In this document: positions 1-5,221 of the stretch, piece after piece
Position numbering within the stretch: position 1 is the first letter of the stretch
How the letters are laid out: each line of letters starts with the position of its first letter
Assembly (NCBI GenBank): GCA_964652235.1
Contig: CAZZDK010000039.1
Coordinates: forward strand, 1-5,221
Reading direction: 5' to 3'
From: CAZZDK01 sp964652235
GTDB taxonomy: Bacteria > Pseudomonadota > Alphaproteobacteria > UBA9219
Length of the DNA stretch: 5,221 nucleotides
The notes under the pieces: generated by a model
The model's input: the letters and a program-made list of their open reading frames with translations, nothing else
Told to the model about the DNA's origin: nothing
The model's database searches: none
Made by a program: the position numbers and the translations under genes

Positions 1-143
1 CTGCCGCAACTTCCGGACAGGTGCATCGACCATTGCATCTACAGCCCGCCGTTCAGATCTCTTTACACCTACTCTGAGTACGCAGCCGACATCGGCAACT
101 GCGCGAGCGACGACGAGTTCTTCGGGCACTATGAGTTCATCGT
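1..143 (+). CDS. DNA methyltransferase fragment (N4/N6 type), truncated at both ends
   Basis: Frame 1 is open from the window edge and reads LPDRCIDHCIYSPPFRSLY, then a stretch ending GNCASDDEFFGHYEFIV. SPPF preceded by hydrophobic residues matches catalytic motif IV (DPPY/SPPF class) of beta-type N6-adenine/N4-cytosine methyltransferases. The SLYTYS...D-GNC...EFF-HY pattern is typical of the phage and plasmid-borne members of that family. Only about 47 codons are present. Homology stops near 143, where the sequence becomes argH in another frame; the frame itself stays open until TGA at 262-264, but the residues after 143 are argH read out of frame. The S-adenosylmethionine-binding motif and target-recognition region are not in the window. 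The family call rests on motif recognition only; a restriction partner cannot be judged. Confidence 0.6.
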
Positions 144-146
144 CTG
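131..146. other. Junction between methyltransferase-like and argH sequence
   Basis: Left of this point frame 1 carries methyltransferase-like protein. Right of it frame 3 carries argininosuccinate lyase starting RLAEELVLW. Read upstream, the argH frame hits a TGA at 132-134 and shows no more ArgH-like residues: the HLSRLAEE pattern usual in this enzyme is cut to V-H-R-L-A-E-E. Roughly ten bases (about 135-146) could belong to either partner, as expected from joining at a short shared sequence. No insertion-sequence ends, direct repeat pair or tRNA-derived attachment site is visible here. A biological recombination and an assembly chimera look the same from this sequence. Confidence 0.65.
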
Positions 147-770
147 GCGGAGGAGCTTGTTCTCTGGACAAGCGACGCTTTCGGTTTCGTCAAGCTGTCC
201 GAGTCTTTCACGACCGGCAGTTCCATCATGCCGCAAAAACGCAATCCCGACGCGGCAGAGTTGATCCGCGCCAAGACGGGAACCCTTCTTGGACTGCAAG
301 CGCAGCTTCAAACGCTCATAAAGGGGCTTCCTCTCGCCTACAACAAAGATCTGCAGGAAAGCAAACCGCCCGTTCTGAAAGCCGCCGACGAGCTTGAAAT
401 AATGCTCGCCGCCATGACGGGCATGATCCGCGACCTGCAAGCGCAAAAGGAAACGATGGCGTGCGCGGCCGCGCGAGGGTTTCTGACGGCGACGGATCTT
501 GCGGACTGGCTCGTGCGGCGCCTGAACCTTCCCTTCCGCAAGGCCCATCACGTAACGGGCAAGATCGTCCGCCTGGCCGAGGAAAGAGCCTGTCGCCTGG
601 ACGAGCTTTCTCTGGCAGATATGAGGGAAATAGAGCCGCGCTTGACGGGGGAGATTTTCGCCGTTCTGGACCCGCGCCGCGCGCTTGAAAGCCGCACAAG
701 CTACGGCGGAACGGCCCCGCGGCTTGTGAAAGCCCAGGCGCAAAAATGGAAAAGACTCCTTCGAAACTAA
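135..770 (+). CDS. argH: Argininosuccinate lyase, C-terminal part only (5'-truncated)
   Basis: ArgH splits argininosuccinate into arginine and fumarate, the last step of arginine synthesis, as a cytosolic homotetramer of the fumarase/aspartase superfamily. Frame 3 gives about 210 residues against roughly 460 in the complete family. The superfamily signature loop GSSIMPQKRNPD is encoded at 216-251; this loop carries the catalytic serine. Downstream comes the helical ArgH C-terminus (LPLAYNKDLQESKPP, then TATDLADWLV, then the family-typical end at TAA 768-770). The N-terminal domain and the conserved regions that supply the other active-site residues are missing, so this fragment alone should not be an active enzyme. 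An ATG at 228 lies inside the catalytic loop and is not a plausible start. The gene precedes argG on the same strand, with a 221-bp gap. Identity is near certain; whether the truncation is real is open. Confidence 0.9.
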   Translation, partial: VHRLAEELVLWTSDAFGFVKLSESFTTGSSIMPQKRNPDAAELIRAKTGTLLGLQAQLQTLIKGLPLAYNKDLQESKPPVLKAADELEIMLAAMTGMIRDLQAQKETMACAAARGFLTATDLADWLVRRLNLPFRKAHHVTGKIVRLAEERACRLDELSLADMREIEPRLTGEIFAVLDPRRALESRTSYGGTAPRLVKAQAQKWKRLLRN

Positions 771-991
771 GAGCCGGCTATTTTTCTCTTGCTTTTTGTC
801 CCTTTTTCTCGTTACGCTCTTGGCATGGTTGTTTTCGCGCCTCACAAGCTTTTCTCCTCTATCCGACGCGGCTGACGCCGCAACCATGACGCGCGCCCGC
901 TTTGCAGGGCTTTTCCCCCGAAAACCGAATCCGATGAACACAGTTTTTCTGCGGGGCTTTTTGCGCCCGTTTTTCAGAGAAAGGAAAATCC
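771..991 (+). other. argH-argG intergenic region
   Basis: No convincing gene lies here. It opens with a pyrimidine-rich tract (about 779-810, several T5 runs) just after argH, but no stable hairpin precedes it, so I do not call a terminator. A 5-bp hairpin (GCGGC 868-872 with GCCGC 877-881) lacks a T run. Close to argG a weak 4-bp hairpin (GGGC 954-957 with GCCC 965-968) is followed by five T residues at 970-974. A TTGGCA at 820-825 has no matching -10 box at normal spacing. Whether argG has its own promoter here is therefore undecided. Confidence 0.4.
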
Positions 992-2230
992 ATGAACGTC
1001 TCCGACCTTAAAGGACAAACTATCGGCTTGCTCGCCTCCGGCGGCCTCGATACCTGCACCATTACCCATTGGCTCAAACAAAACGGCGTGAACGTCGTCT
1101 GCTTCACGGCGGATCTCGGCCAGCCGGACGAGCCGGATTTCGGCGCTATCGAAGAGAGAATGAGGGCCTGCGGCGCGGATGATTTCGTCGGCATCAATCT
1201 GCAGAAGGAAGTCGCCGATCTCGGCTTGCAAGCCATCCAGACGCAATCCCTGTATGAAAGCCGCTACTGGAACGTCTGCGGTCTGGGCAGACAGGCGACA
1301 ACGGCGGGCATTCTTCCTTATGTCAAAAAGAGGGGGCTTAAGCTTTTGGCGCACGGCGCAACGGGACGCGGCAACGATCAGGTCCGCTTTCAACTTATCG
1401 CCAATATGAAAGATCCGTCGATAAAGGTCTATGCGCCCTGGCGGGATCAAATGTTTCTGAACCGCTTCGGAGGCCGCGCGCAGATGATCGATTATTGCGA
1501 GCAATACGGCCTTCCCATCAAGGCTTCGCGCGAAAAACCTTATTCCACGGATGCGAATCTCCTGGGCCTGACGCACGAAGCCGGAAAACTGGAATCCCTG
1601 CAAACGCCCGCCGCCTTTGTCACGCCGGAAATGGGCGTCTGGGCCAAGGACGCGCCGGACGAGGCGGAGATTTTCTCCGTGCGCTTTGAAAAAGGCAAGC
1701 CGGTCCATGTCAACGGCAGCCCCGTGGACACGCTCGGCGCTTTCCTGGCCGCCAACAAAAGCGCGGGAAGGAACGGCGTCGGCATCGGCTTGCACATGGT
1801 TGAAAACCGTTTTGTCGGCATTAAATCGCGCGGCGTTTACGAACAACCCGGCATTGAGCTTCTCGGCGTCTGCTATAATTTCCTTCTCCAGCTCATCCTG
1901 GATCGCAGAGCCAAGGAACTCTTCGATGGGTTCGGCGGCGTTTTCGCCAAACAGGTCTATCAGGGCTATTACAACGACCTGGCCTCGCAAATGGTCCTGA
2001 GCGCCGTCGCGCCCGTTTCAGCGCTTGCGACAGGCACGATCACGGTGAGCCTCTATAAAGGCGCGGTGAATTACGTGAAAAGCGAGGACGTCCCGCATTC
2101 GCTCTATTCGCAGGACAGCTCGATGGAAGCCGAGGGGAACTTCGATCACAGAGATTCCGAAGGTTTTCTGGGCGTTCTGTCCGTCCACGCCAAGGCTCTG
2201 GCCAAAGCAGGGCAGGTTAAGAGCGAGTGA
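992..2230 (+). CDS. argG: Argininosuccinate synthase (divergent form)
   Basis: ArgG joins citrulline and aspartate using ATP (releasing AMP and PPi) to make argininosuccinate in the cytosol. The product is 412 aa, close to the ~400 aa of the common short form. The nucleotide-binding loop is at residues 14-22 (LASGGLDTC); the second signature, GATGRGNDQVRF, is at 122-133. Further family landmarks are KVYAPWR (145-151), EKPYSTDANLL (181-191), GLH-VENRFVGIKSRGVYEQPG (266-287) and SEGFL (389-393). Both signatures depart from the usual wording: the aromatic residue before SGG is Ala, the residue after LDT is Cys rather than Ser/Thr, and Arg replaces the usual Lys in TxKGND. The core SGGLDT and GND residues are intact, so activity is likely. 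The start is supported by a purine-rich Shine-Dalgarno (AAGGA, 981-985) six bases before the ATG. The 3' end overlaps the convergent downstream gene by 14 bp. Confidence 0.96.
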   Translation: MNVSDLKGQTIGLLASGGLDTCTITHWLKQNGVNVVCFTADLGQPDEPDFGAIEERMRACGADDFVGINLQKEVADLGLQAIQTQSLYESRYWNVCGLGRQATTAGILPYVKKRGLKLLAHGATGRGNDQVRFQLIANMKDPSIKVYAPWRDQMFLNRFGGRAQMIDYCEQYGLPIKASREKPYSTDANLLGLTHEAGKLESLQTPAAFVTPEMGVWAKDAPDEAEIFSVRFEKGKPVHVNGSPVDTLGAFLAANKSAGRNGVGIGLHMVENRFVGIKSRGVYEQPGIELLGVCYNFLLQLILDRRAKELFDGFGGVFAKQVYQGYYNDLASQMVLSAVAPVSALATGTITVSLYKGAVNYVKSEDVPHSLYSQDSSMEAEGNFDHRDSEGFLGVLSVHAKALAKAGQVKSE

Positions 2231-4082
2231 CCCATTCCAGGGCTTCCTGAACGACGCGCAGGCCGCCCGTCGTCAGAATGCTCTCCGGATGGAACTGCAG
2301 GCCGAGAAAGGACGGGCCACGCAGGGCGTGAATCTCGCCGGTGGGCGGATCGAAACTGATTTCGACGCCCGGTCTTTCTCGGCCGTCCCTCTTGCCCGCG
2401 AAGGTGTTGTAGAAACCGACGGTTTCGATCTGCCCGAACAAATCAATGCGTTCCTGCGCCCCCTGAAAGGGTCTTTTCTTTTTGACGAGCGGCAAGCCCA
2501 GGGCGTCGCAAAGAATCTGATGGCCCAGACAAACGCATAAAAGCGGCTTTTCCTTCTCCAAGAACAGGCGGCACAAAGCCTGCGCCCTGGCAATGCGCGG
2601 ATCGGCCGCATTGCGCGGATCGCCAGGCCCCGGCCCTAAAACGACGATATCCGCCTCGTCCCGCGCGGGATCGAAGTCCGCATTCTTTACGATCCGCGCT
2701 TTCATGCCGAGCGCGCGGATCATATGGGCGAGCATACGAACGAAATTGTCCTCGTTGTCGATCAAGACGGCCGTTTTTCCGCTAAGGCCGGGGATGGCCG
2801 TCCGCGCCTCTCCCTGATCTTCGATCCAGAAGCGCGAAAGCCGCGCGTTGCGCGAGGACAAAGCGATCATCGGCTCTTCGCCGTAAACTTCGGCGCCGAG
2901 ACGATAAGCAGGCGCGGCGCGACCCGCCCGAAGACCGAGCGCGGCGAGCGTGCCGCCGATTTTCGCGTAGGTTTCCGCCGTTTCGGATTCCGGATCGGAA
3001 TCGCGCACGATGGTCGCGCCGACGCCTATCTCGAACCGCCCGTCCTTCGCTATCTCGGCCATGCGGATCGTGATAGGGGAATCCAGCGTGTCGCCGCCGT
3101 CTTCGTCCCGTCCCAGCAAGGCCAGCGCGCTGCCGTAATAACGGCGGCTTTCTTTTTGGTGGCGATAATTGACGCGGCAGGCATTTTCCACCGGACTGCC
3201 CACGACCGTCGCGGCGAACATACTTTCGCGCAGCATATCGACGACATCGCGGTCCGACTGGCCGACAAGGACGTATTCCGAGTGAATCAGTTTGGACATT
3301 TCCTTAAGCATCGGGCCGACGACCTGCCCGCCCGCGCTGCAAATCTCGGCCATCATCTTAAGTTCTTCGTCCACGACCATCAGAAGTTCGAAGATTTCCT
3401 TCTGGTCGCGCAAGAACGATTCGAGCGCGGGCAAGGCTTCTTTCTCCGAATGGTCCATCTTCCGGAAGGTGCCGGATATGGGATTCATCTTCACGCGGCC
3501 CCCACGCGCGGAAAGGTGCCGTTCAGGAGTCGCGCCGATGAAGACCTGATCTCCCGTGTAGAAAAGGAACGTCCAATAGGTTCCGTATTCGTTTTCGAGC
3601 AGCCGCCGATAGGCCGAAAGCGCCTTGTCGAGAGTGAAAGCGGCGATCTTTCCTCGGAAAAAACGCGGCACGACGAAATTGCACCCCGCGCCGCTTCCGA
3701 TCTCGTCTTCGATGATCGCGCGGGTCAGCGCGGCGAACCCCGGATCGTCCGGCACGGCGACCATTTCGCCTTCGAGCGCCGAAGGCTCTTGCGGCAAAAG
3801 CGCGAGAATTTTATCGAGCGGGGTTTTCTCCTGCTTCTCGATCGCGAGCGTCAGGATTTTTTCGTTCCGGTGCCGCGCAAGAAAACCGAGTTCCTCCACC
3901 TGCCGGAAGGGAAGGATACTCAGCGTGTCGAAAACTTCGCCCCCCTCGGGCCGTCCCTTGCGGCGCGGAATGTCGGCGAGCTTCTCATAGGCGGTCACGG
4001 AGCCGGAAAAGCGCAGAATCTCGTCTTCGCCCTGGCGGCGAATAAGCGCGAAGGGCGCGTCAGCGGAAAAAGCATCGGTCAT
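2217..4082 (-). CDS. Fused anthranilate synthase / PhzE-type aminodeoxyisochorismate synthase with glutamine amidotransferase
   Basis: This 621-aa enzyme should aminate chorismate with ammonia from glutamine, giving anthranilate (tryptophan route) or 2-amino-2-desoxyisochorismate (phenazine route). Residues ~115-385 form the chorismate-binding domain: ATPERHLS (184-191), NPISGT (200-205), VVDEELKMMAEIC (236-248), VVGSPVENACRV (293-304) and IGVGATIVRDSDPESE (352-367). Residues ~436-612 form a class I glutamine amidotransferase: oxyanion loop GPGPGDP (483-489), nucleophile Cys518 in CVCLGHQ, and His598 and Glu600 in QFHPES, so the triad is complete. Length, domain order and wording (LDLFG-like IDLFG with VGFYNTF, EIHALRGP, HSEY, SRNA--FW) fit PhzE (~627 aa) and its actinobacterial TrpEG relatives better than the longer rhizobial TrpE(G). 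No phz genes are visible, so product specificity is not decided here. The ATG at 4080-4082 has only a weak GAAAG upstream. In-frame stops further upstream exclude a longer product, and a candidate leader/attenuator precedes it. Confidence 0.9.
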   Translation of the reverse strand: MTDAFSADAPFALIRRQGEDEILRFSGSVTAYEKLADIPRRKGRPEGGEVFDTLSILPFRQVEELGFLARHRNEKILTLAIEKQEKTPLDKILALLPQEPSALEGEMVAVPDDPGFAALTRAIIEDEIGSGAGCNFVVPRFFRGKIAAFTLDKALSAYRRLLENEYGTYWTFLFYTGDQVFIGATPERHLSARGGRVKMNPISGTFRKMDHSEKEALPALESFLRDQKEIFELLMVVDEELKMMAEICSAGGQVVGPMLKEMSKLIHSEYVLVGQSDRDVVDMLRESMFAATVVGSPVENACRVNYRHQKESRRYYGSALALLGRDEDGGDTLDSPITIRMAEIAKDGRFEIGVGATIVRDSDPESETAETYAKIGGTLAALGLRAGRAAPAYRLGAEVYGEEPMIALSSRNARLSRFWIEDQGEARTAIPGLSGKTAVLIDNEDNFVRMLAHMIRALGMKARIVKNADFDPARDEADIVVLGPGPGDPRNAADPRIARAQALCRLFLEKEKPLLCVCLGHQILCDALGLPLVKKKRPFQGAQERIDLFGQIETVGFYNTFAGKRDGRERPGVEISFDPPTGEIHALRGPSFLGLQFHPESILTTGGLRVVQEALEWVTRS

Positions 4083-4112
4083 GGCGGAAAACTTTCGTCA
4101 AAGAGGGCGGGG

Positions 4113-4154
4113 AAAAACCACAGGCCCGCACGCGGACCTTTTCTAAAAAGCCCG
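4113..4154 (-). promoter_or_regulatory. Candidate attenuator: mutually exclusive antiterminator and terminator hairpins
   Basis: In the minus-strand transcript two hairpins share one arm. The first pairs 4154-4146 (CGGGCUUUU) with 4141-4133 (AAAGGUCCG): nine pairs, two of them G-U, with loop UAGA, which includes the leader stop codon. The second pairs 4139-4133 (AGGUCCG) with 4128-4122 (CGGGCCU): seven pairs, one G-U, loop CGUG. It is followed by GUGG and then five U residues (4117-4113), about 30 nt before the gene start. Since 4139-4133 cannot be in both, this is antiterminator/terminator geometry. Weak points are the four-base gap before the U tract and the closeness of the Trp codon to the antiterminator arm. 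Seen by eye; no folding energy was computed. Confidence 0.4.
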
Positions 4155-4199
4155 GCGCCATCGCCCCGAAAGGGCGGAAAGAAGGGTTTTCGGCGTCAT
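4143..4199 (-). CDS. Candidate 18-aa leader peptide upstream of the chorismate-aminating enzyme
   Basis: On the minus strand an AAGGAG Shine-Dalgarno (4210-4205) stands five bases before an ATG (4199-4197) that opens the ORF MTPKTLLSALSGRWRRAF, ended by TAG at 4145-4143. The ribosome-binding site is much stronger than that of the large gene 61 bp further on. The peptide holds one Trp codon (codon 14) amid three Arg codons. Trp-codon leader peptides in front of trpE are well known in alphaproteobacteria, but those usually carry two or three consecutive Trp codons, so this is a weak version if it is one. It is in the same frame as the downstream gene but separated from it by TAG and a further TGA, so it is not an N-terminal extension. 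Translation is inferred, not shown. Confidence 0.45.
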   Translation of the reverse strand: MTPKTLLSALSGRWRRAF

Positions 4200-4267
4200 T
4201 TTCTCTCCTTGACAGCAGCCAGCTTATCTTTTTGCCGTCGCGAAAGCAAGGTTAACCATAGTCGCAA

Positions 4268-4289
4268 GTATTTTAACCCGGAAAAATAC
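4268..4289. promoter_or_regulatory. 7-bp inverted repeat in the divergent promoter region
   Basis: GTATTTT (4268-4274) and AAAATAC (4283-4289) form a perfect dyad with an 8-bp spacer (AACCCGGA). It lies in the AT-rich part of the intergenic region. Just downstream on the plus strand is TAAAAT (4292-4297), a possible -10 box for the gene starting at 4325. On the minus strand the left arm also reads TAAAAT (4275-4270), a possible -10 for the opposite gene. Neither has a good -35 at normal spacing. An operator site is possible but the regulator is unknown; chance is not excluded for a 7-bp AT-rich dyad. Confidence 0.3.
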
Positions 4290-4324
4290 GGTAAAATCCA
4301 AGCAACGTTAATAAAGGTTTTCTT

Positions 4325-4810
4325 ATGAAATCTTCCGTCCATCGCTCTTGGATCAAAGCCGCGGGCGCTGCCGTTTTAAGCGCAACGTTTGTGCTGTCAC
4401 CTTTTGCCAAAGCCTTCGCGAGCGATGCTTTAACCGGCACCGTCACGCCGCCGGATAGCCTCGTCCCCGGCACAAGCGTCTCGCTCCGGGACGCTCAAAC
4501 CGGAAAATCCAAAGGTTTTCTTGTCGTCTCCTGCCGAGATGGAATTCCTGTGTCCATCCGTTATAGAGACCCCCTTTTCCGCACTTATGCGATCACATCC
4601 GAACAAACTTTCGGAACGCGTCCCCATCTTGACACGCCCCTACCCGCCTTTGCCCAAACAAAAGGCTCCCCCCTTGTCTTTGTCATGCCCGGTTTTAATC
4701 TTTCCGGCTTTTCCTCCCTGTGTTGCGAGGATAGCGCGAAGAAAAGACCTTTGACGCCGGAAGAATCCAAGCGGATCGCCGAAACTCTTCGTTCCTTGCT
4801 TCCCCGATAA
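4325..4810 (+). CDS. Exported protein of unknown function with three cysteines
   Basis: I do not recognise this 161-aa protein. Residues 1-32 look like a Sec signal peptide: basic N-region (MKSSVHRSWIK), a hydrophobic alanine/valine/leucine core at ~12-27, and a signal peptidase I site AFA|SDA after residue 32. The mature protein would be about 129 aa and periplasmic or secreted. There is no lipobox cysteine and no second membrane segment. It has a lone Cys70 (VVSCRDG) and an adjacent pair Cys133-Cys134 (SSLCCEDS), enough for one disulfide, a redox role or a metal site. The C-terminal ~20 residues (LTPEESKRIAETLRSLLP) look helical. The start is supported by AAAGG (4313-4317) seven bases before the ATG, and a strong terminator follows four bases after the stop. 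It seems to be a single-gene transcript, divergent from the chorismate enzyme. Coding status is well supported; function is not. Confidence 0.8.
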   Translation: MKSSVHRSWIKAAGAAVLSATFVLSPFAKAFASDALTGTVTPPDSLVPGTSVSLRDAQTGKSKGFLVVSCRDGIPVSIRYRDPLFRTYAITSEQTFGTRPHLDTPLPAFAQTKGSPLVFVMPGFNLSGFSSLCCEDSAKKRPLTPEESKRIAETLRSLLPR

Positions 4811-4813
4811 ACA

Positions 4814-4845
4814 AAACCCCCGCCGGATCGCCCCGGCGGGGGTTT
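4814..4845. terminator. Strong bidirectional intrinsic terminator between convergent genes
   Basis: A perfect 13-bp stem (AAACCCCCGCCGG, 4814-4826, with its complement at 4833-4845) encloses the six-base loop ATCGCC. Read on the plus strand, the stem ends in only three T residues, so U-tract support comes mainly from within the stem. Read on the minus strand it is followed by TTTTGTTTA. It lies 3 bp after the exported-protein gene and 30 bp beyond the end of rpsA, so it probably ends both transcripts. Confidence 0.9.
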
Positions 4846-4875
4846 GAAGGATGGCTAAAGACGGAGCTTTGCCGC

Positions 4876-5221
4876 TTACTTGTCTTCTTTTTTCTGCGCG
4901 CGCTTGATGGCCGCGCCGAGAATGTCGCCAAGCGAGGCGCCCGAATCGGAAGAGCCGTATTCGGCCATCGCCTGCTTTTCCTCTTCGACTTCGCGAGCCT
5001 TGATCGAAAGCGTCACCTTGCGCGAAGCTTTGTCGATGCTCGTGATCTTGGCGTCCACCTTTTCGCCGACGGCGAAACGGTCGGTGCGTTGATCGGCCCT
5101 GTCACGCGCCAGATCGCCGCGCTTGATAAAGCCCGAAAAACCGTCCGCCTGTTCGCCGAGACTGACTTCGATCCCGCCGTCGGCAATCGCGCTGACGGTG
5201 CAGGTCACGATGTCGCCCTTC
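4876..5221 (-). CDS. rpsA: 30S ribosomal protein S1, C-terminal part (5' end outside the window)
   Basis: S1 is the large RNA-binding protein of the small ribosomal subunit that helps mRNA bind and unfold on the ribosome. The 114 visible residues run from KGDIVTCTVSAI to the stop at 4878-4876. The first ~75 are the last S1 (OB-fold) repeat: GGIEVSLG, GFIKRGDLARDR, FAVGEKVDAKITSID, RKVTLSIKA. After them comes the charged tail EVEEEKQAMAEYGSSDSG and the conserved ASLGDILGAAIKRAQKK ending, typical of alphaproteobacterial RpsA. The frame is open to the window edge; the GTG at 5208-5206 is an internal valine codon, not the start. In many proteobacteria rpsA is followed by ihfB. Here the next gene converges with it and a strong terminator lies between, so rpsA ends its transcript. 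Confidence 0.93.
   Translation of the reverse strand, partial: KGDIVTCTVSAIADGGIEVSLGEQADGFSGFIKRGDLARDRADQRTDRFAVGEKVDAKITSIDKASRKVTLSIKAREVEEEKQAMAEYGSSDSGASLGDILGAAIKRAQKKEDK

Noticed and set aside
768..790. Terminator after argH (GAGCCGGCT followed by T-rich DNA)
   Set aside because: AGCCGGCT is a palindrome with no room for a loop and no longer stem is visible.
129..941. 270-codon minus-strand frame across argH and the intergenic region
   Set aside because: It crosses the methyltransferase/argH junction and is Arg/Lys-rich without motifs; shadow of argH.
796..1011. 71-codon frame from TTG 796 with a hydrophobic start, as a possible membrane or signal-bearing small protein
   Set aside because: No Shine-Dalgarno, runs into argG by 20 bp, and the hydrophobic stretch comes from the T-rich tract. 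Only its Arg-rich tail is kept as a low-interest finding.
974..1990. 338-codon open frame antisense to argG
   Set aside because: Composition and lack of domains mark it as a shadow of argG codon use; no ribosome-binding site and no homology recognised.
4150..4175. Bulged hairpin with a five-T run inside the leader ORF (minus strand) as the main terminator
   Set aside because: The arms GCCC/GGGC and GGCG/CGCC are split by a six-base bulge, and the structure lies under the translated leader. The later hairpin at 4139-4122 is better placed, though this one could compete.
4209..4214. Perfect TTGACA on the plus strand as a -35 box for the exported-protein gene
   Set aside because: No TATAAT-like box at 16-18 bp; the sequence there is TTGCCG. 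The bases also overlap the complement of the leader Shine-Dalgarno.
2724..4328. 534-codon open frame on the plus strand, antisense to the chorismate enzyme
   Set aside because: It has no recognisable domain, is very rich in Arg/His/Gly as expected of an antisense frame in GC-rich DNA, and the opposite strand carries an unmistakable enzyme with intact catalytic motifs.

Overview
The window comes from a GC-rich bacterium, most likely an alphaproteobacterium. The best taxonomic marker is the C-terminus of ribosomal protein S1 at the right edge, whose tail (SSDSGASLGDILGAA followed by basic residues) is of the alphaproteobacterial type. I cannot place it lower than class from this sequence alone.

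Layout, left to right. Positions 1-~143 hold a piece of a DNA methyltransferase-like reading frame (frame 1, SPPF motif). At about 134-146 this gives way abruptly, in another frame, to the last ~45% of argininosuccinate lyase (argH, ending at 770). The N-terminal half of ArgH is absent, so this is either a real rearrangement or prophage/island edge, or a chimeric assembly end. After a 221-bp gap comes an intact but divergent argininosuccinate synthase (argG, 992-2230, +). Its last 14 bp overlap the 3' end of a convergent gene (2217-4082, -) encoding a fused chorismate-aminating enzyme: an anthranilate synthase/PhzE-type synthase domain plus a glutamine amidotransferase domain, 621 aa. A 242-bp divergent intergenic region (4083-4324) follows. 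It contains, on the minus strand, a short leader ORF with a strong Shine-Dalgarno and one Trp codon, then two mutually exclusive hairpins that look like a transcription attenuator. It also holds a 7-bp inverted repeat near the start of an exported protein of unknown function (4325-4810, +). A strong bidirectional terminator (4814-4845) separates that gene from the convergent 3' end of rpsA (4876-5221, -, truncated by the window edge).

Functionally, argG and argH catalyse the last two steps of arginine synthesis. The amidotransferase-fused enzyme draws on chorismate, for tryptophan or for a phenazine-like product; no phenazine genes are visible, so a tryptophan role is the simpler reading. The items most worth checking are the methyltransferase/argH junction, the candidate attenuator in front of the PhzE-like gene, the departures of ArgG from both family signatures, and the unrecognised exported protein. 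I saw no CRISPR array, tRNA, rRNA or insertion sequence with visible ends.
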